Assembly (NCBI GenBank): GCA_963575745.1
Contig: CAUYUJ010016060.1
Location: forward strand, 1,557,586-1,621,585
From: Prorocentrum cordatum
Lineage: Eukaryota; Sar; Dinophyceae; Prorocentrales; Prorocentraceae
Length of the DNA: 64,000 nucleotides
Reading direction: 5' to 3'
Every line of letters starts with the position of its first letter. Position 1 is the stretch's first letter. The notes under the pieces were generated by a model that ran no database searches, was not told the origin of the DNA, and was given only the letters and a program-made list of their open reading frames with translations. The translations under genes were made by a program, and so were the position numbers. This document shows positions 35,266 through 45,783 of this stretch, piece after piece.

Positions 35266-35850
35266 TTGAAGGCCTCTTGGGAGCATCTGGGGGGCGTAAT
35301 CTTAGGACCTCTTGGGGGCTTCTTCGGGGCCTCTTGATGCAGCTTGGGAGCGTCTTGGGCCGTCTGCGGACGCTCTGGAGCCGCTTGGCGCCTTGGGAGG
35401 CGGTTTGGGTGGCCTCGCCAGGGGCGTACTGGGAGCCTCCAGGAGCACGGCCCTCTTGATGGCTTCCTTGACCGTCTTGGGGCCATCTGGAGGGCTCTTG
35501 AGCTCTTGAGCCGTCTTGTGTGGCGGTTTTTGGACGGTTTGGGGGGCCTCTTGGGCCGTCGTGGACACTCTGAAGACAAAAAGTGAAGGTGCCGAACCTG
35601 TAAGTGTCCCTTCGGGAATGCGCTGACGTTTGCTTGTTGGGGCCTTCTCGGGGTTCCTCTCAGAGCCCTCGGGAAGCGTCCACAGGCTCTCTTAAAGGGT
35701 CTGAAGGCCGTCTTGGGACGTGGTGGGGCCTTCTCGGGGTTCCTCTTAGAGCCTTCGGGACGCATCTACAGGCTCTCTTAGAAGGTCCGAAGGCCGTCTT
35801 GGGACGTTGTTGGGGCCTCCTCTCGTGCGACGTGGGGGCCCTCGGGGGCC
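35265..35850 (+). repeat. CTTGGGGCC-rich degenerate repeat
   Basis: Includes a local duplication of about 80 bp (CTTCTCGGGGTTCCTCT… at 35645 and 35731). Confidence 0.75.
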
Positions 35851-36197
35851 CGTCTGTGAGGCGAGGCGCCGGGATCCGCTCGAGGCGGACTGAATGCCGT
35901 CGGGGGGCATCTCCAGGGCAGCCGAGGCCGCGGGGCCCTCCTGCCCGCCAAGCGGGCCGGGCCGGGCCGGGCTCCCAGGGGAGGGGGTTTGGGAATGTCG
36001 ACCAGACGTAGGAGTGACCTTTCGCCGGAGTGACCTTTGGTGCGGGCCAAATGGGGTCCCCCGACCGCCGAACGCGATGCGGTGATAGCGTCTTGCGTGC
36101 TTGTGTTTGGTCCCCCCGCGGCGCCCAAAAAGCCGCGCACTAAAGGTCACTCTTACCCAGGGTCACTCTTGCGTGTAGCCGAGGATGGGCATTGGGC

Positions 36198-36356
36198 TTA
36201 AGTCGGGCCTGTCCTTCTACAGGAGGAACATTCAAGAATAGTCAAAACATAGTCTGGGGACTATTTTTGGTGTATTGTTTGACCATTTTGGTGCATTTTG
36301 CTGTTATTTTTTATTTGTTGTCAAAATCCCCCTGGAGGGGGACACGCCCGACCTAA
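36198..36356. mobile_element. MITE-B, complete copy
   Basis: The ends TTAAGTCGGGCCTGTCC and GGACACGCCCGACCTAA are inverted repeats of about 28 bp. The interior holds ATAGTC…GGGGACTATTTTT. The 159-bp size and missing coding capacity fit a non-autonomous element. Confidence 0.75.
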
Positions 36357-36399
36357 CATTAGTCTCAGACGCCGAGCAGACCCCAAGGAGACGGCGAAT

Positions 36400-36620
36400 G
36401 TTGGCCTCCTGGAAATGTCATCGTGGAGAGTCTCTCAGGGAGTCTCGGTGGCCTCTTGGGCCGTCCGTAGGTCCGTCTTAGGCCGCCGTGGGGGCATCTT
36501 GGAGCTCTCTCGGGACCTCTTGGGGCCATATTGGATGTTTTTTGAGTCGTCTTGGGACCAGATTGGCGGTCACTATGACATAGGCATCTTGGGGCGATCT
36601 TGAGACAATCTTGGGCGGAA
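36400..36620 (+). repeat. CTTGGGGCC-rich degenerate repeat
   Basis: Same family and strand as 14560-14860. Confidence 0.7.
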
Positions 36621-37069
36621 AAGCCATTAGGAACCTCATGATCCGAGACCCCACTGGGACGCTTTTGGAAGAGTCCGTGCAGGTGCGCAATTGTCTTTGC
36701 CGCGCCCCGGTTGTTGCTGCTGCCGACGCTTCGTGACCCACCTCGCCGTTGACAAAACAGTTTGCGACGGACAAGTGCGTGGCAGCAGCACCATCCCACA
36801 GAAGGATGCCTGAGTGGCCTGGAGGGCAGGGTGCCTCCAGCCAGAGCGCTCGGGAAGAGCCTCGCCTTTCAGGGGCGGCTGAGCCGGCAATGCGCCTTCG
36901 GCAGAGGGTGGCGGGAGGCCCGCGGAAGCTCCTTCTCAAAGGAAGCGCGGGTGGCCTCGCCCTCGGAGGCCGACAGAAAAAGTCCGGCAGGCGCCCGCGG
37001 AGGCGTGCAGCGGCAGGCGTAGCCCCAGGAGAGCGCAGCGCCAGCGCGCGACAGGCGCGGGGCGTTTTC

Positions 37070-37252
37070 GGCGCGGCGGCGGCCCGTGTGCTGGCGTCCG
37101 AGGTGGAGCGACTCCTCCTCCTCCTCCTCCTCCTCCTCCTCCTCCTCCTCCTCCTCCCCCTCCTCCTCCTCCTCCTCCTCCTCCTCCTCATCCTCCTCAT
37201 CCTCCTCCTGCGCGGCGGCGGCCCGTGTGCTGGCGTCCGAGGTGGAGCGACG
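37070..37252 (+). repeat. (TCC)n array flanked by 40-bp direct repeats
   Basis: GCGGCGGCGGCCCGTGTGCT and the following GGCGTCCGAGGTGGAGCGAC occur on both sides of a TCC run, at about 37073-37112 and 37211-37250. Confidence 0.9.
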
Positions 37253-37423
37253 CCAGTGGCCCAGAGGCGTCCGATGTCGAGCGAGCCGCGCTGTCGGAGC
37301 GCCGCGACGGTTCAAAGAGCGGAGGGACCCACGCGGTGCCAGAAGCAGGCCCGCGCAGGTCGTCGCGGCACGAGCCAGCTGTGTGCACCGAGTATTTCAG
37401 CGAGCGAAGAAGGGTATGAAATA

Positions 37424-37548
37424 AACTTGTTCGCTGTCGGGGGCGCCTGTCCCAGGGCGGCTGGAAAGTTTATACCCCTACGGTGCCACCGTAGGGGTAC
37501 AAACTTTCCAGCCGCCCTGGGACAGGCGCCCCCGACAGCGACAAAGTT
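37424..37548. repeat. Near-perfect 125-nt hairpin
   Basis: Two 62-bp arms (37424-37485 and 37487-37548) match at 59 positions around a single central base. It has no coding content and ends 48 bp before FBA exon 6. It could be a young foldback element or an RNA structure in the intron. Confidence 0.95.
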
Positions 37549-37596
37549 GATATTGTACCGTTCTTCGCCCGTTAAAGCATGTCCGTGGTCGCCCAG

Positions 37597-37654
37597 GTAC
37601 TTCAAGACGCACGGCGAGCCGCTGTTCTCCTCGCACATGATCGACCTCTCCGAG
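37597..37654 (+). CDS. FBA: FBA exon 6
   Basis: Fifty-eight nucleotides completing the split Arg codon and encoding YFKTHGEPLFSSHMIDLSE, the conserved block after the active site. The acceptor is TCGCCCAG. The donor is read as GA (CCGAG then GAGCGG), because GAGGAGC is repeated at the exon 7 acceptor, so the exact join is ambiguous by a few bases without changing the protein. A 125-nt hairpin ends 48 bp upstream. Confidence 0.92.
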
Positions 37655-37736
37655 GAGCGGTGCAGCCGCACGGGGCAGGGCGCTGGGGCGGCATGCCTTC
37701 CTGCTGGTGGGCGCAGCAGGTTCGTCTTCCTCCTCG

Positions 37737-37746
37737 CACCTCCTCC

Positions 37747-37779
<33 letters not shown>

Positions 37780-37882
37780 TCCTCCTGTTCCTCCACCTCC
37801 TCCTCCTCCTCCTCCTCCTCCTCCTCCTCCTCCCCCTCCTCCCCCTCCTCCTGCTCCTCCTCCTCCTCCTCCTCCTCCTCAT
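37737..37882 (+). repeat. (TCC)n array
   Basis: Imperfect TCC triplets shortly after FBA exon 6. Confidence 0.95.
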
Positions 37883-38189
37883 GTTGGGGCCGTCAGTGCT
37901 GCTGTGCGCCGCCTTCCCTTTTGCTCTTTCTTTATTCGGTCGTCCTGGGGCGCCTCGGGCCCATCCCGTGCCGTCCGCCTCACACTTCATCTGGGTAGTC
38001 ACCCCATTGGCGGCTCACTCAATGTTTGCCCCTGCAGGTGCACTGGTCATTGCGCCGCAGACTGAGACAGAGGGAGGTTTTCCTTCGGGAAGGGGAGCCA
38101 ACGAACACAAGCATGCTTACCTTGGCGAAGGGCCCAACCACGTGTAGCTGCGAGTATCGCGAGGCAGGTGAGGGCCTTCGGCCACAGAG

Positions 38190-38640
38190 GCCTTCGTGCG
38201 AACGCTCCATATGGGGCCTGCGGTGGAGGCCCCCATAGGGCCAGGAAGCGTGTGAGGGACTGTACCGAGTTGGGTGCAGGTACGCCGTGCGGAGGCTGCC
38301 GCTGGGGCCTTCGGTGAAGCTCCTCATGGAGCCACGAAGCGTGTGAGAAGTGTGCCGACATGGGTGCGGGTATGCCACGCGGACGCTGTCGTTGGGGCCT
38401 TCGGTGGAGCTCCCGATGGGGCCACGAACCGTGTGAGGGGGGTGCCGGATATGGTCCGGGTGCGCCATGCCAATGCGGACGCTGTGGCCTTCGGTGCAGA
38501 TCTTGTTGGAGCAACGCAACCGGTGAGGGGTCGTACCTAATTGGGTGCGGATACGCCATGCGGGCGCTGCCGCTGGGGCCTTCGGTGGAGCTTCTCATGG
38601 GGCCGCGAAACGTGTGAGGGGCCTGCCGACAAACGAGATA
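38190..38640 (-). repeat. About 86-bp tandem repeat, same family as 57660-58830
   Basis: Units contain GGGGCCTTCGGTGGAGCT, CATGGGGCCACGAA and CGTGTGAG. The complement of the 57.7-kb units has the same blocks, so the two arrays are inverted relative to each other. Confidence 0.85.
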
Positions 38641-38664
38641 TGCGAAGGGCAGGGGCATGGGTGG

Positions 38665-38754
38665 CAGGGATGGGAGTAGGAAGAGGAGGGGGAGGAGGAG
38701 GCGGAGGAGGAGGAGGAGGATCAGGAGGATCAGGAGGAGGAGGAAGAGGAGGAA

Positions 38755-38786
<32 letters not shown>

Positions 38787-38808
38787 GGAGAGGAGGAGGA
38801 TGGGAAAG
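38665..38808 (+). repeat. (GGA)n array
   Basis: Imperfect AGG triplets between two blocks of the 86-bp family. Confidence 0.95.
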
Positions 38809-38929
38809 AACGATGAGGAAGGAGCGACGCAAGGCGCTGTCTCTTCAAAGCGACGTCCCAACACCAAGGATGGTCGAGGCAACAATACCCTGGCGAAGAC
38901 CCAACCACATGCAGCCACGAGGGTCGCGA

Positions 38930-39480
38930 GGCATGTGAGAAACAGGTGGGCCGAAATGGGTACGGTGCCTCCGCGTGGACGCTGCCACTGAGAACTTTGG
39001 TGGAGCCCCCTATGGAGTCACGACGCGTGTGAGAAGTGTAGCGAAATGGGTGTGGCGCCGCCATGCGGACGATGCCACTGGGACCTTCTGCGGAGCTCCC
39101 TGTGGGGCCGCGGAACGTGCGAGAGGTGTGCCGAAATGGGTGCGATGCCGCCCTGCGCACGCCGCCCACCGGGGCCTTCGCTCCTCCTCCTGTTCCCTCC
39201 TTTTCCTCCTCCTCCTCCTCCTCCTCCTCCTCCTCCTCCTCCTCCTCCCTCCTCCTCCTCCCTCCTCCCTCCTCCCTCCTCCCTCCCCCTCCCTCCCCTC
39301 CTCCCGCTCCTCCTCCTGCTTCCCTCCTCTTCCTCCTCTTCCTCCTCCTCTTCCTTTTCCTGTTACTGCCACGAAGCATGCGAGATGTGTGCCGTAGTTG
39401 GTGCGGCGCCGCCTTGCGGACGCGGCCACTGGGACTTTCGGCGGAGTTTCTCTGGGACCACGGAGCGTGTGAGGGAAGTG
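38930..39480 (-). repeat. 86-bp family block with (TCC)n insert
   Basis: Diverged units with GGACCTTCTGCGGAGCTCCC and GGGGCCGCGGAACGTG. A TCC array at about 39184-39362 splits the block. Confidence 0.8.
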
Positions 39481-39887
39481 CTGGAGGAGGGGGAGGAGGA
39501 GAGGAGGAGAGGACGCGGGGCGCGCTATCTCTTTAAAACGAGGACGCAACACTTCATTATGGCCAGGGACAAACCCAACTGGGGGCGCATGCGAACATAC
39601 ATTTGCCCAGTGTTTGTTTTTCTCGTACCAGCGGTGGATCGAAATCGCCTTGCACCACACGGCGCCTGAGCAGGAGGCAGAAGGAGGCTCGCGCAGGAGG
39701 GCCGGAGCAGATCTTGGAGGACACGGCCCCGCCAGATACGTTGGACTTTCGAGAGGTGGGCTCGCCGTTGCAGGCTGCCTGCGCCACGCGCCGACCACCC
39801 GCCCAGCCTCCCGCCCACACCCCTATTCGTTTTTTGGTTGGCCTCGGCTCTGGAGGACAACAGGTAAGCACGGTCGGGAACGTTGGG

Positions 39888-40090
39888 TCAGCGTGACGCG
39901 GAAACACCGGTTCTGGCTCACCACGCTTCGGCTCGAGACGCTCTCCACGTCTCGGCTCCCAGGCGTCAGCATCCCGAACCCTTCACAGCCTCTCGCCTCC
40001 GCGGAGCGGGGCGACTTGCTATCCGCTCGCAGGGCACAGAGTGTGTCGCTGGTGCGGCCGCCAACGCGACTCGCTAAGCAAGAGTTCGTG
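39888..40090 (+). repeat. Dispersed repeat D1, copy 3
   Basis: Carries CGGTTCTGGCTCACCACGC, CTTCGGCTCGAGACGCT and CGCGACTCGCTAAGCAAGAG. Closest to the copy at 33100. Confidence 0.8.
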
Positions 40091-40450
40091 GCCGTAGTCC
40101 CCGTGTCGTGTGCCCCCAGCCCGCGCAGCCCACCGACCGCCGGCGGCCCTCCCCGCGGCCCACCTGTTGTTGCATCGCGCTCGTTTGCACCCAGCTGATC
40201 AGGCGAGGCAACGTGGGCGCCTTTTTTTGGTTTCTCTCTCTCTGTCTCTCTTGTGCGCGCTTCTCACCCCTTCCCGTCTTTGCTTTCCAGCCGGGGTCCC
40301 CACAGACCGCGCCGGGGGGGGGAGGGTAGTCTCCCCAACCCTGATCGCACTCGCGGCACCTCCCGCCACATGAGATGGGCGCGTCGGGCGCCGGTAGCCA
40401 GCTCGCCCAGACGGACACTCCGCCCGAACTGTTGTGATTTCTCGCTTGCT

Positions 40451-40975
40451 TTTTTTACCTAACAGCGAAGACTGATAGGTTTCTAATGGGGTCAAAAGAG
40501 AGCATCCGATGACTCCCCAGGGGGGTCTGGGCGGGAGCCGGACAGGCGAGGGCCGGGCTCGTTTTGAGCAAACAGTCACACACTTCGTGCTCTTCGACCT
40601 CCCAGAACTCCGTTCCCGGGCCACATTTTGAATGCCCGGAGCCAAATGTAGGCCACTTCGTGCTCTTCGACTTCCCAGAACTCCATTCCCGGGCCACATT
40701 TTGGATGCCCGGAGTCAACTGTAGGCCACCTCGTGCTCTTCGACTTCCTAGAAATCTTTTCCCGGGCTACATTTTGGATGCCTGGAGCCAACTGTAGGCC
40801 ACTTCGTGCTCTTGGATTTCCCAAAACACAACTCCTGGGCCACATTTTGAATGCCCGGAGCCAACTGTAGGCCACTTCGTGCTCTTCCACTTCCCAAAAC
40901 TCCACTCCCGGGCCACATTTTGAATGCCCGGAGCCAACTGCACGCCACTCTTTCCACTTCCCAGACTCCCAAGAC
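40451..40975 (+). mobile_element. Composite satellite element, copy 1 (header + 73-bp array)
   Basis: A header beginning TTTTTTACCTAACAGCGAAG, with CCCAGGGGGGTCTGGGCGGG. It is followed by a 73-bp tandem whose CACTTCGTG phase marks fall at 40581, 40654, 40727, 40800 and 40873. Units contain CCGGGCCACATTTTGAATGC. This copy ends in a CAT microsatellite instead of the GCTGAG array. Confidence 0.9.
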
Positions 40976-41030
40976 TCATCATCTTCATCATCATCATCGT
41001 CATCATCATCATCATCATCATCATCATCGT
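40976..41030 (+). repeat. (CAT)n array
   Basis: ATC/CAT trinucleotides at the right end of composite copy 1. Confidence 0.9.
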
Positions 41031-41349
41031 CCCCGTAGCCTTCTTGGCTACAGCCCTGCTTTCGAAGATTTCCTTTTTCAAAGGAACTGCGCAGCGCCTA
41101 CTGCGCACCTTAATGCCAGGACATGCTGATAGTTTTCGGTCTGGCGGCGGTGCTCCTGACCCTGCTGCATTGAACAGCGGTGCTCCTCAGCCTGCGGCAG
41201 GGAACAGCGTTGCTCTCCAGCGTGCTGCCTTGAGCGGTCCTCTGCAAACGCTCGTCGAGCACGTGAAGCAGTTCGGCCGGATACCGAAGCGAAATAATTT
41301 GCAAGGGATTCGTGAACAAGTCTTATGTTAGAACAAAAAATGTCCCCGC

Positions 41350-42232
41350 GTATGGTTTTTACCTAACAGCGAAGACTGATAGGTTTCTAGTAGGCTCGAA
41401 AGAGAGCATCATGACGCCCCAGGGGGGTCTGGGCAGATGCCGGACGGGTGCCGGGGAGAATCCGCGGAAGTCGTTTTAAGCAAACATTTGCACACTTCGT
41501 GGTCTTCGAGGTCCCAGAACTTCATTCCCGGGCCACATTCTGAATGCCCAGAGCCAAATGTAGGCCATGTCGTGGTCTTCGACTTCCCAGAGCTCCACTC
41601 CCGGGCCACATTTTGAATGCCCGGAGCCACTGTAAGCCACTTCGGGGTCTTCGAGGTCCCAGAACTCCACTCCCGGGCCACATTTTGGATGCCCGGAGCC
41701 AACTGTAGGCCTCTTCGTGGTCTTCGAGTTCCCAGAACTCCATTCCTGGGCATGATGTTGAATGCCCGGAGCCAACTGTAGGTCATTTCGTGTTCTTCGA
41801 GTTCCCAGAACTTCACTCCCGGGCCACATTTTGAATGCTGAGGCAGGCTGATGCTGAGGCTGAGGCAGGCTGAGGGTGAGGTAGGCTGAGGCTGAGGCCG
41901 AGGCTGAAGGCAGACTGAGGCTGAGGCTGAAGCAGGCTGAGGCTGAGGCTGAGGCAGGCTGAGGCTGAGGCTGAGGCAGGCTGATGCTGAGGCAGGCTGA
42001 GGCTGAGGCTGAGGCTGACGCAGGCTGAGGCTGAGGCAGCCTGGGGCTGCGGCCCAGGCTGAAGGCAGACTGAGGCTTAGGTTGAATCAGGCTGAGGCTG
42101 AGGCTGCGGCAGGCTGAGGCTGAGGCAGGCTGAGGCTGAGGCTGAGGCAGACTGAGGCTGTGACTGCGACTGCCGTTGCCGCTGCGACTGTCATCGCGAA
42201 AGCGACTACGACTGCGAGAACAACAAAATTCG
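41350..42232 (+). mobile_element. Composite satellite element, copy 2 (complete)
   Basis: Header (TTTTTACCTAACAGCGAAG from 41356), then 73-bp units to about 41838, then a GCTGAG-type hexamer array (41838-42160), then a tail starting TGTGACTGCGACTGCCGTTG. The same four-part order is found at 62176-64000. No coding capacity is evident; complement frames of Ser/Ala/Leu come from the array. Confidence 0.92.
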
Positions 42233-42326
42233 ACAACTGGATTTTCATCTGAATATTAAGGGGAATGCTTCCAGATATGCTCCTACACATCGCTGTTAGG
42301 TTGCTTTGCCGGGATAATGTTTGTTG

Positions 42327-42360
<34 letters not shown>

Positions 42361-43140
42361 CTTTCCACCTCTTCTGTCTTTCCCTCTCATCCGCAGCTGC
42401 GGGGCCTGGATTGTGCTCCGTCGGGAGCGCCACGCACAGCAACCTCGTGCCCACGCGTGCACACGCCAGGTTGTTGCAATCCTGTCGTTTTGTTCGTTGG
42501 GTCTGGTTGTTGCAATTTCGGCCGTTCGCACGTCGAGAAATGGCGCAAGTGGGACGTCGAATGTGGGGCGGGCTTGACAACCTGCATCCCGTCATCCTCC
42601 CCAGTCTCACCTCCGAACATAGAAAAGGACGACCCTCTGTGAGCCACTTCTTTTTAGAGACCCAAGAGGCTGCAGGAGAATGCCCGCGCCGCTTGCTCGC
42701 ATTGGTCAGACGCGACTTCCCGCCACATAGAGAGTATATGACCGGCCGAAGCATTAGGGGCTTGGGCCTTGGGCCGCGACACCCTCGCGCATGTCGCCCC
42801 CGCTCCCACAGTTTTGCCCCCCCACCCCCCCATCCCCCCTGCCCCCCCCCGTTTCTGGAGCCTCCCGTGCCGCCCTTCGGCCGCCCGCCCAAGCCAGCTC
42901 CAGGGGCCCAAGGGCGGCTTGAATATGTCCAAAGCGGCACAAAAGGTTCCGCAGACGGCCCAATGAAGTTTTAGTGCCGTTTTTAATACATGCCCCGCGT
43001 ACGGATCATGTATTTAAATGCAGGGAATGAATATTAAAAACAACGATGTGCTCATGCATACATAGATTCATAAATTAGTCATGCATTGAAAATCCTACAC
43101 TCGTTTTTGGAGGGAAAAATATTTAAACAAAAAAACAATT
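42233..43140. other. Unassigned intron 6 sequence
   Basis: Contains a (TC)n run at 42330-42361, a C-rich patch near 42819-42852, and an AT-rich stretch at 42970-43140. No gene recognised. Confidence 0.5.
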
Positions 43141-44400
43141 AATGCTGATCCCCCTCTCACCGGTGCATACTGTTGTTTCTCAATCAAAGTGTGCCCCTCG
43201 ACGCTCGCACCCTGTTTTTTGGCAAGGAGAAACTTCGTGTTCAAACTGTGCCCCTGGCCCCCCCGGATTGCAACACCAACGGCTCCCGCTTGAGACATCT
43301 TCCAGATTTACTCAGGACCCCCGCTCTCGCTTGAGAGGTCCTCGCATTTTACTCAGGATCGGTGCTCCCGCTTGTGACGCTCTCGCAATTTAGTCAGGAC
43401 CCCCGCTCCCATCTGAGACTTCCTTGCAATTTACTCAGGAACGGCGCTCTTGCTTGAGACTTCTTCGCAATTGAATCAAGACTTCCTCGCAATTTAATCA
43501 AGACCCCCGCTCCCACTAGAGAACCCCTCACAGTTGATTCAGGAATTGCGCTTTCGCTTGTGACTTCCATGCAATGTATTCAGAGATCGCGGTTTCGACG
43601 CTCAGGAAACTCGCTGCGCCAAGGACGCCGTCACAATTTACTTAGGAATCGCGCTCTCGCCATACTCAGGCATCCCGCTTGAATGTCCCACCCGCACGAC
43701 CCGCCCGTCAGGGGATCGCCCGCCCGTCGTGGGTTCCCGCCCGAGACTTCCTTCAGGAACGGCGCTTTCGCTTTCTGGATTTCCTCGAATGTTCACGCTC
43801 TTACCTTTCTGCTCCTCCTCCCTCTCCCTCCTCCCTCCTCTCCTCCCTTCTCTCTCCCTCCTCTCTTCCCTCATCCTTATGCCTCTCTGCCCTATCCCCT
43901 CTCCCTCCCCTCCCTCCTCCCTTCTCCCTCCCCTCTCCTGCCTCCTTTCTCTCTTTCTGTCTCTCTCTCCTCTCTCTCTCTCTCTCTCTTTCTTTATTTC
44001 TCTCTCTCTCTCTCTCTCTACCTCTCTTATCTGTCTCTCTCTCTCTCTCTCGCTCTGTGCCTCTAATCAACCGCCCTGGCGTTTTCCCTCTTCATTCGTC
44101 CCTCCCCCTCCCTTCCTCCCGCTCTCCCTCGTTCTCCCCATCCTCTTCTTGTAGGGCCCACACCAATTCCAATGGCGGGCACATGTACGTCCACGCAGGA
44201 TTGTCCGCCCATTCAAATTCGCCCGCCAGTCTAAGCCCGCCGCCCCCCGCAAAGAGAAAGGATCCCCCCAAATGGGGTGCGATCGAAGACAAAAATGGCG
44301 GGTATCGAGGGTTTGGGGAACTCGTTTTGAATGACACACGGGCAAGTAAGAGCGAACAGTCTTGGAATGATTGTTGCTGTTGTTGTTGAATGTGAATTAC
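43140..44400 (+). repeat. Segmental duplication, left copy
   Basis: About 1.25 kb aligned end to end with 45784-47075. It contains a degenerate 40-odd-bp minisatellite (CGCTTGAGACTTC…CAATTTACTCAGGA), a CCCTC/CTCT pyrimidine stretch and a unique right part with ACCAATTCCAATGGCGGGCA. Confidence 0.9.
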
Positions 44401-44559
44401 TAAACAATTATTATTGTTGAACCCTTATATGCGCCCTGGCGCTCTCGCCGAGGCGCCGGTTACATTTCATTGAACATGAGGCTCACGCTCGAGCGGTTTG
44501 GGGGGCCGCCAACACCGGCCCCCCAACAATAACGACGCTCCCGTTCGATATTTCCTAGT

Positions 44560-45480
44560 CTTTTACTCAGGGCTGGTGTTTTTGCTCGCCTCCGAAAGCC
44601 TCCGTCCCAACAAAACCAGCGCTCCCGCTCGAGGTTTCCTCCCGTTTTACCTCGGACTGGCGCGCTAGACTTTCTCTCATCGGCGCCGCCCCCAGCAAAA
44701 ACAACGCTCCCGTTCGAGGCGTCCTCCTTTTTTTACTCAAGGCGGTGCTCCTCCTCGCCGCCGAAAACGGGCGCCCCGACAAAACCAACGCTCCCGCCCG
44801 AGATTTCCTTCCGTTGTACGCTGGACTTGCGCGCAACTCTCTTTCGAATTGGCGCCGCTCCCAGCAAGAACAGCGCTTCCACTCGAGGCGTCCCCTTTTT
44901 TCCTGAAGACGGTGCTGTTCCTCGCCGCCGACACCCCCGGCCCGACAAAACCACGGTTCCCGCTCGATGCTTCTTCCCTTCTTATTCAAGGCGGTGTTCC
45001 TCCTCGACGCCGAAAACCGCCGCCCCGACAAACCAGCGCTCCCGCCCGAGACTTCCGTCCGTTTTACGCTGGGCTGGCGCCCTACTCTTTTTTGAATGGA
45101 CGCCGCTCCCAGCAAGAACAACGCTCCCGCTCGAGATTTCCTTTTTTTCCTCGGGACGGTGTTGTTCCTCGCCGCCGATAGGCCCAGTCCCGACAAAACC
45201 ACGGTTCCCGCTCGATGCCTCTTCCCCTCTTACTCAAGGCGGTGTTCCTCCTCGCCGCCGAAAGCCGCCGCCCCAACAAAACCAGCGCTCCCGCTCGAGA
45301 CGCCGTTTTGTTTTACGTTGGAGTAGCGCCCTACTCTCTTCAGCATTGGCGCCGCTCCCAGCAACAACAGCAGCCCTGCTCGAGACTTCCTCCCTTTATA
45401 TTCAAGGCCGGGTCCTTGCCTCACCGCCGACAGCCCCACCCCCACCAAGGCAATCCTTGCGTTCGATTTTTCTTTGTGCT
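44560..45480 (+). repeat. Higher-order tandem array between the duplicated segments
   Basis: Alternating units of about 80-90 bp, marked by CCCGACAAAACCA…GCTCCCGCTCGAG and by GGCGCCGCTCCCAGCAA (near 44683, 44851, 45101, 45348). Frames on both strands stay partly open, but the family is repetitive and no protein is claimed. Confidence 0.85.
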
Positions 45481-45783
45481 TTACCAATCGCTGGGGTTCC
45501 ACTAGGCGGTCTTACATCGGCGCAGCAAGGCTGGGCATGTGTTTTCGAGGCGGGATATGTTGAAATTCCTCGGAGGAGGTGCTTGCAAGACCTCATTGGG
45601 CGGGATATTTGGGAATGGGAATAACGGACCCCGCTATAGAACAAGAGTCTCCCATGATGTGGACGGTTATTATGATGGTCGCATGCTTCGTGTGACAACA
45701 TCGCGCATTAGGGTGAAATGATTGTTGCTGTTATTGTTGGTGGTGTTGTTCTCGCTGTTGAGTTCTCATTGCTGAAGGATAAT

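Noticed and set aside
34260-35765. 501-codon minus-strand frame rich in Pro and Arg
   Set aside because: It spans CTTGGGGCC-type repeats and a GA/GGA array; the Pro-Arg-Pro content follows from the repeat.
36749-38065. 438-codon plus-strand frame containing aldolase exon 6
   Set aside because: Only the 58-nt exon inside it is aldolase-like; the rest is TCC arrays, the hairpin and intron sequence read through by chance.
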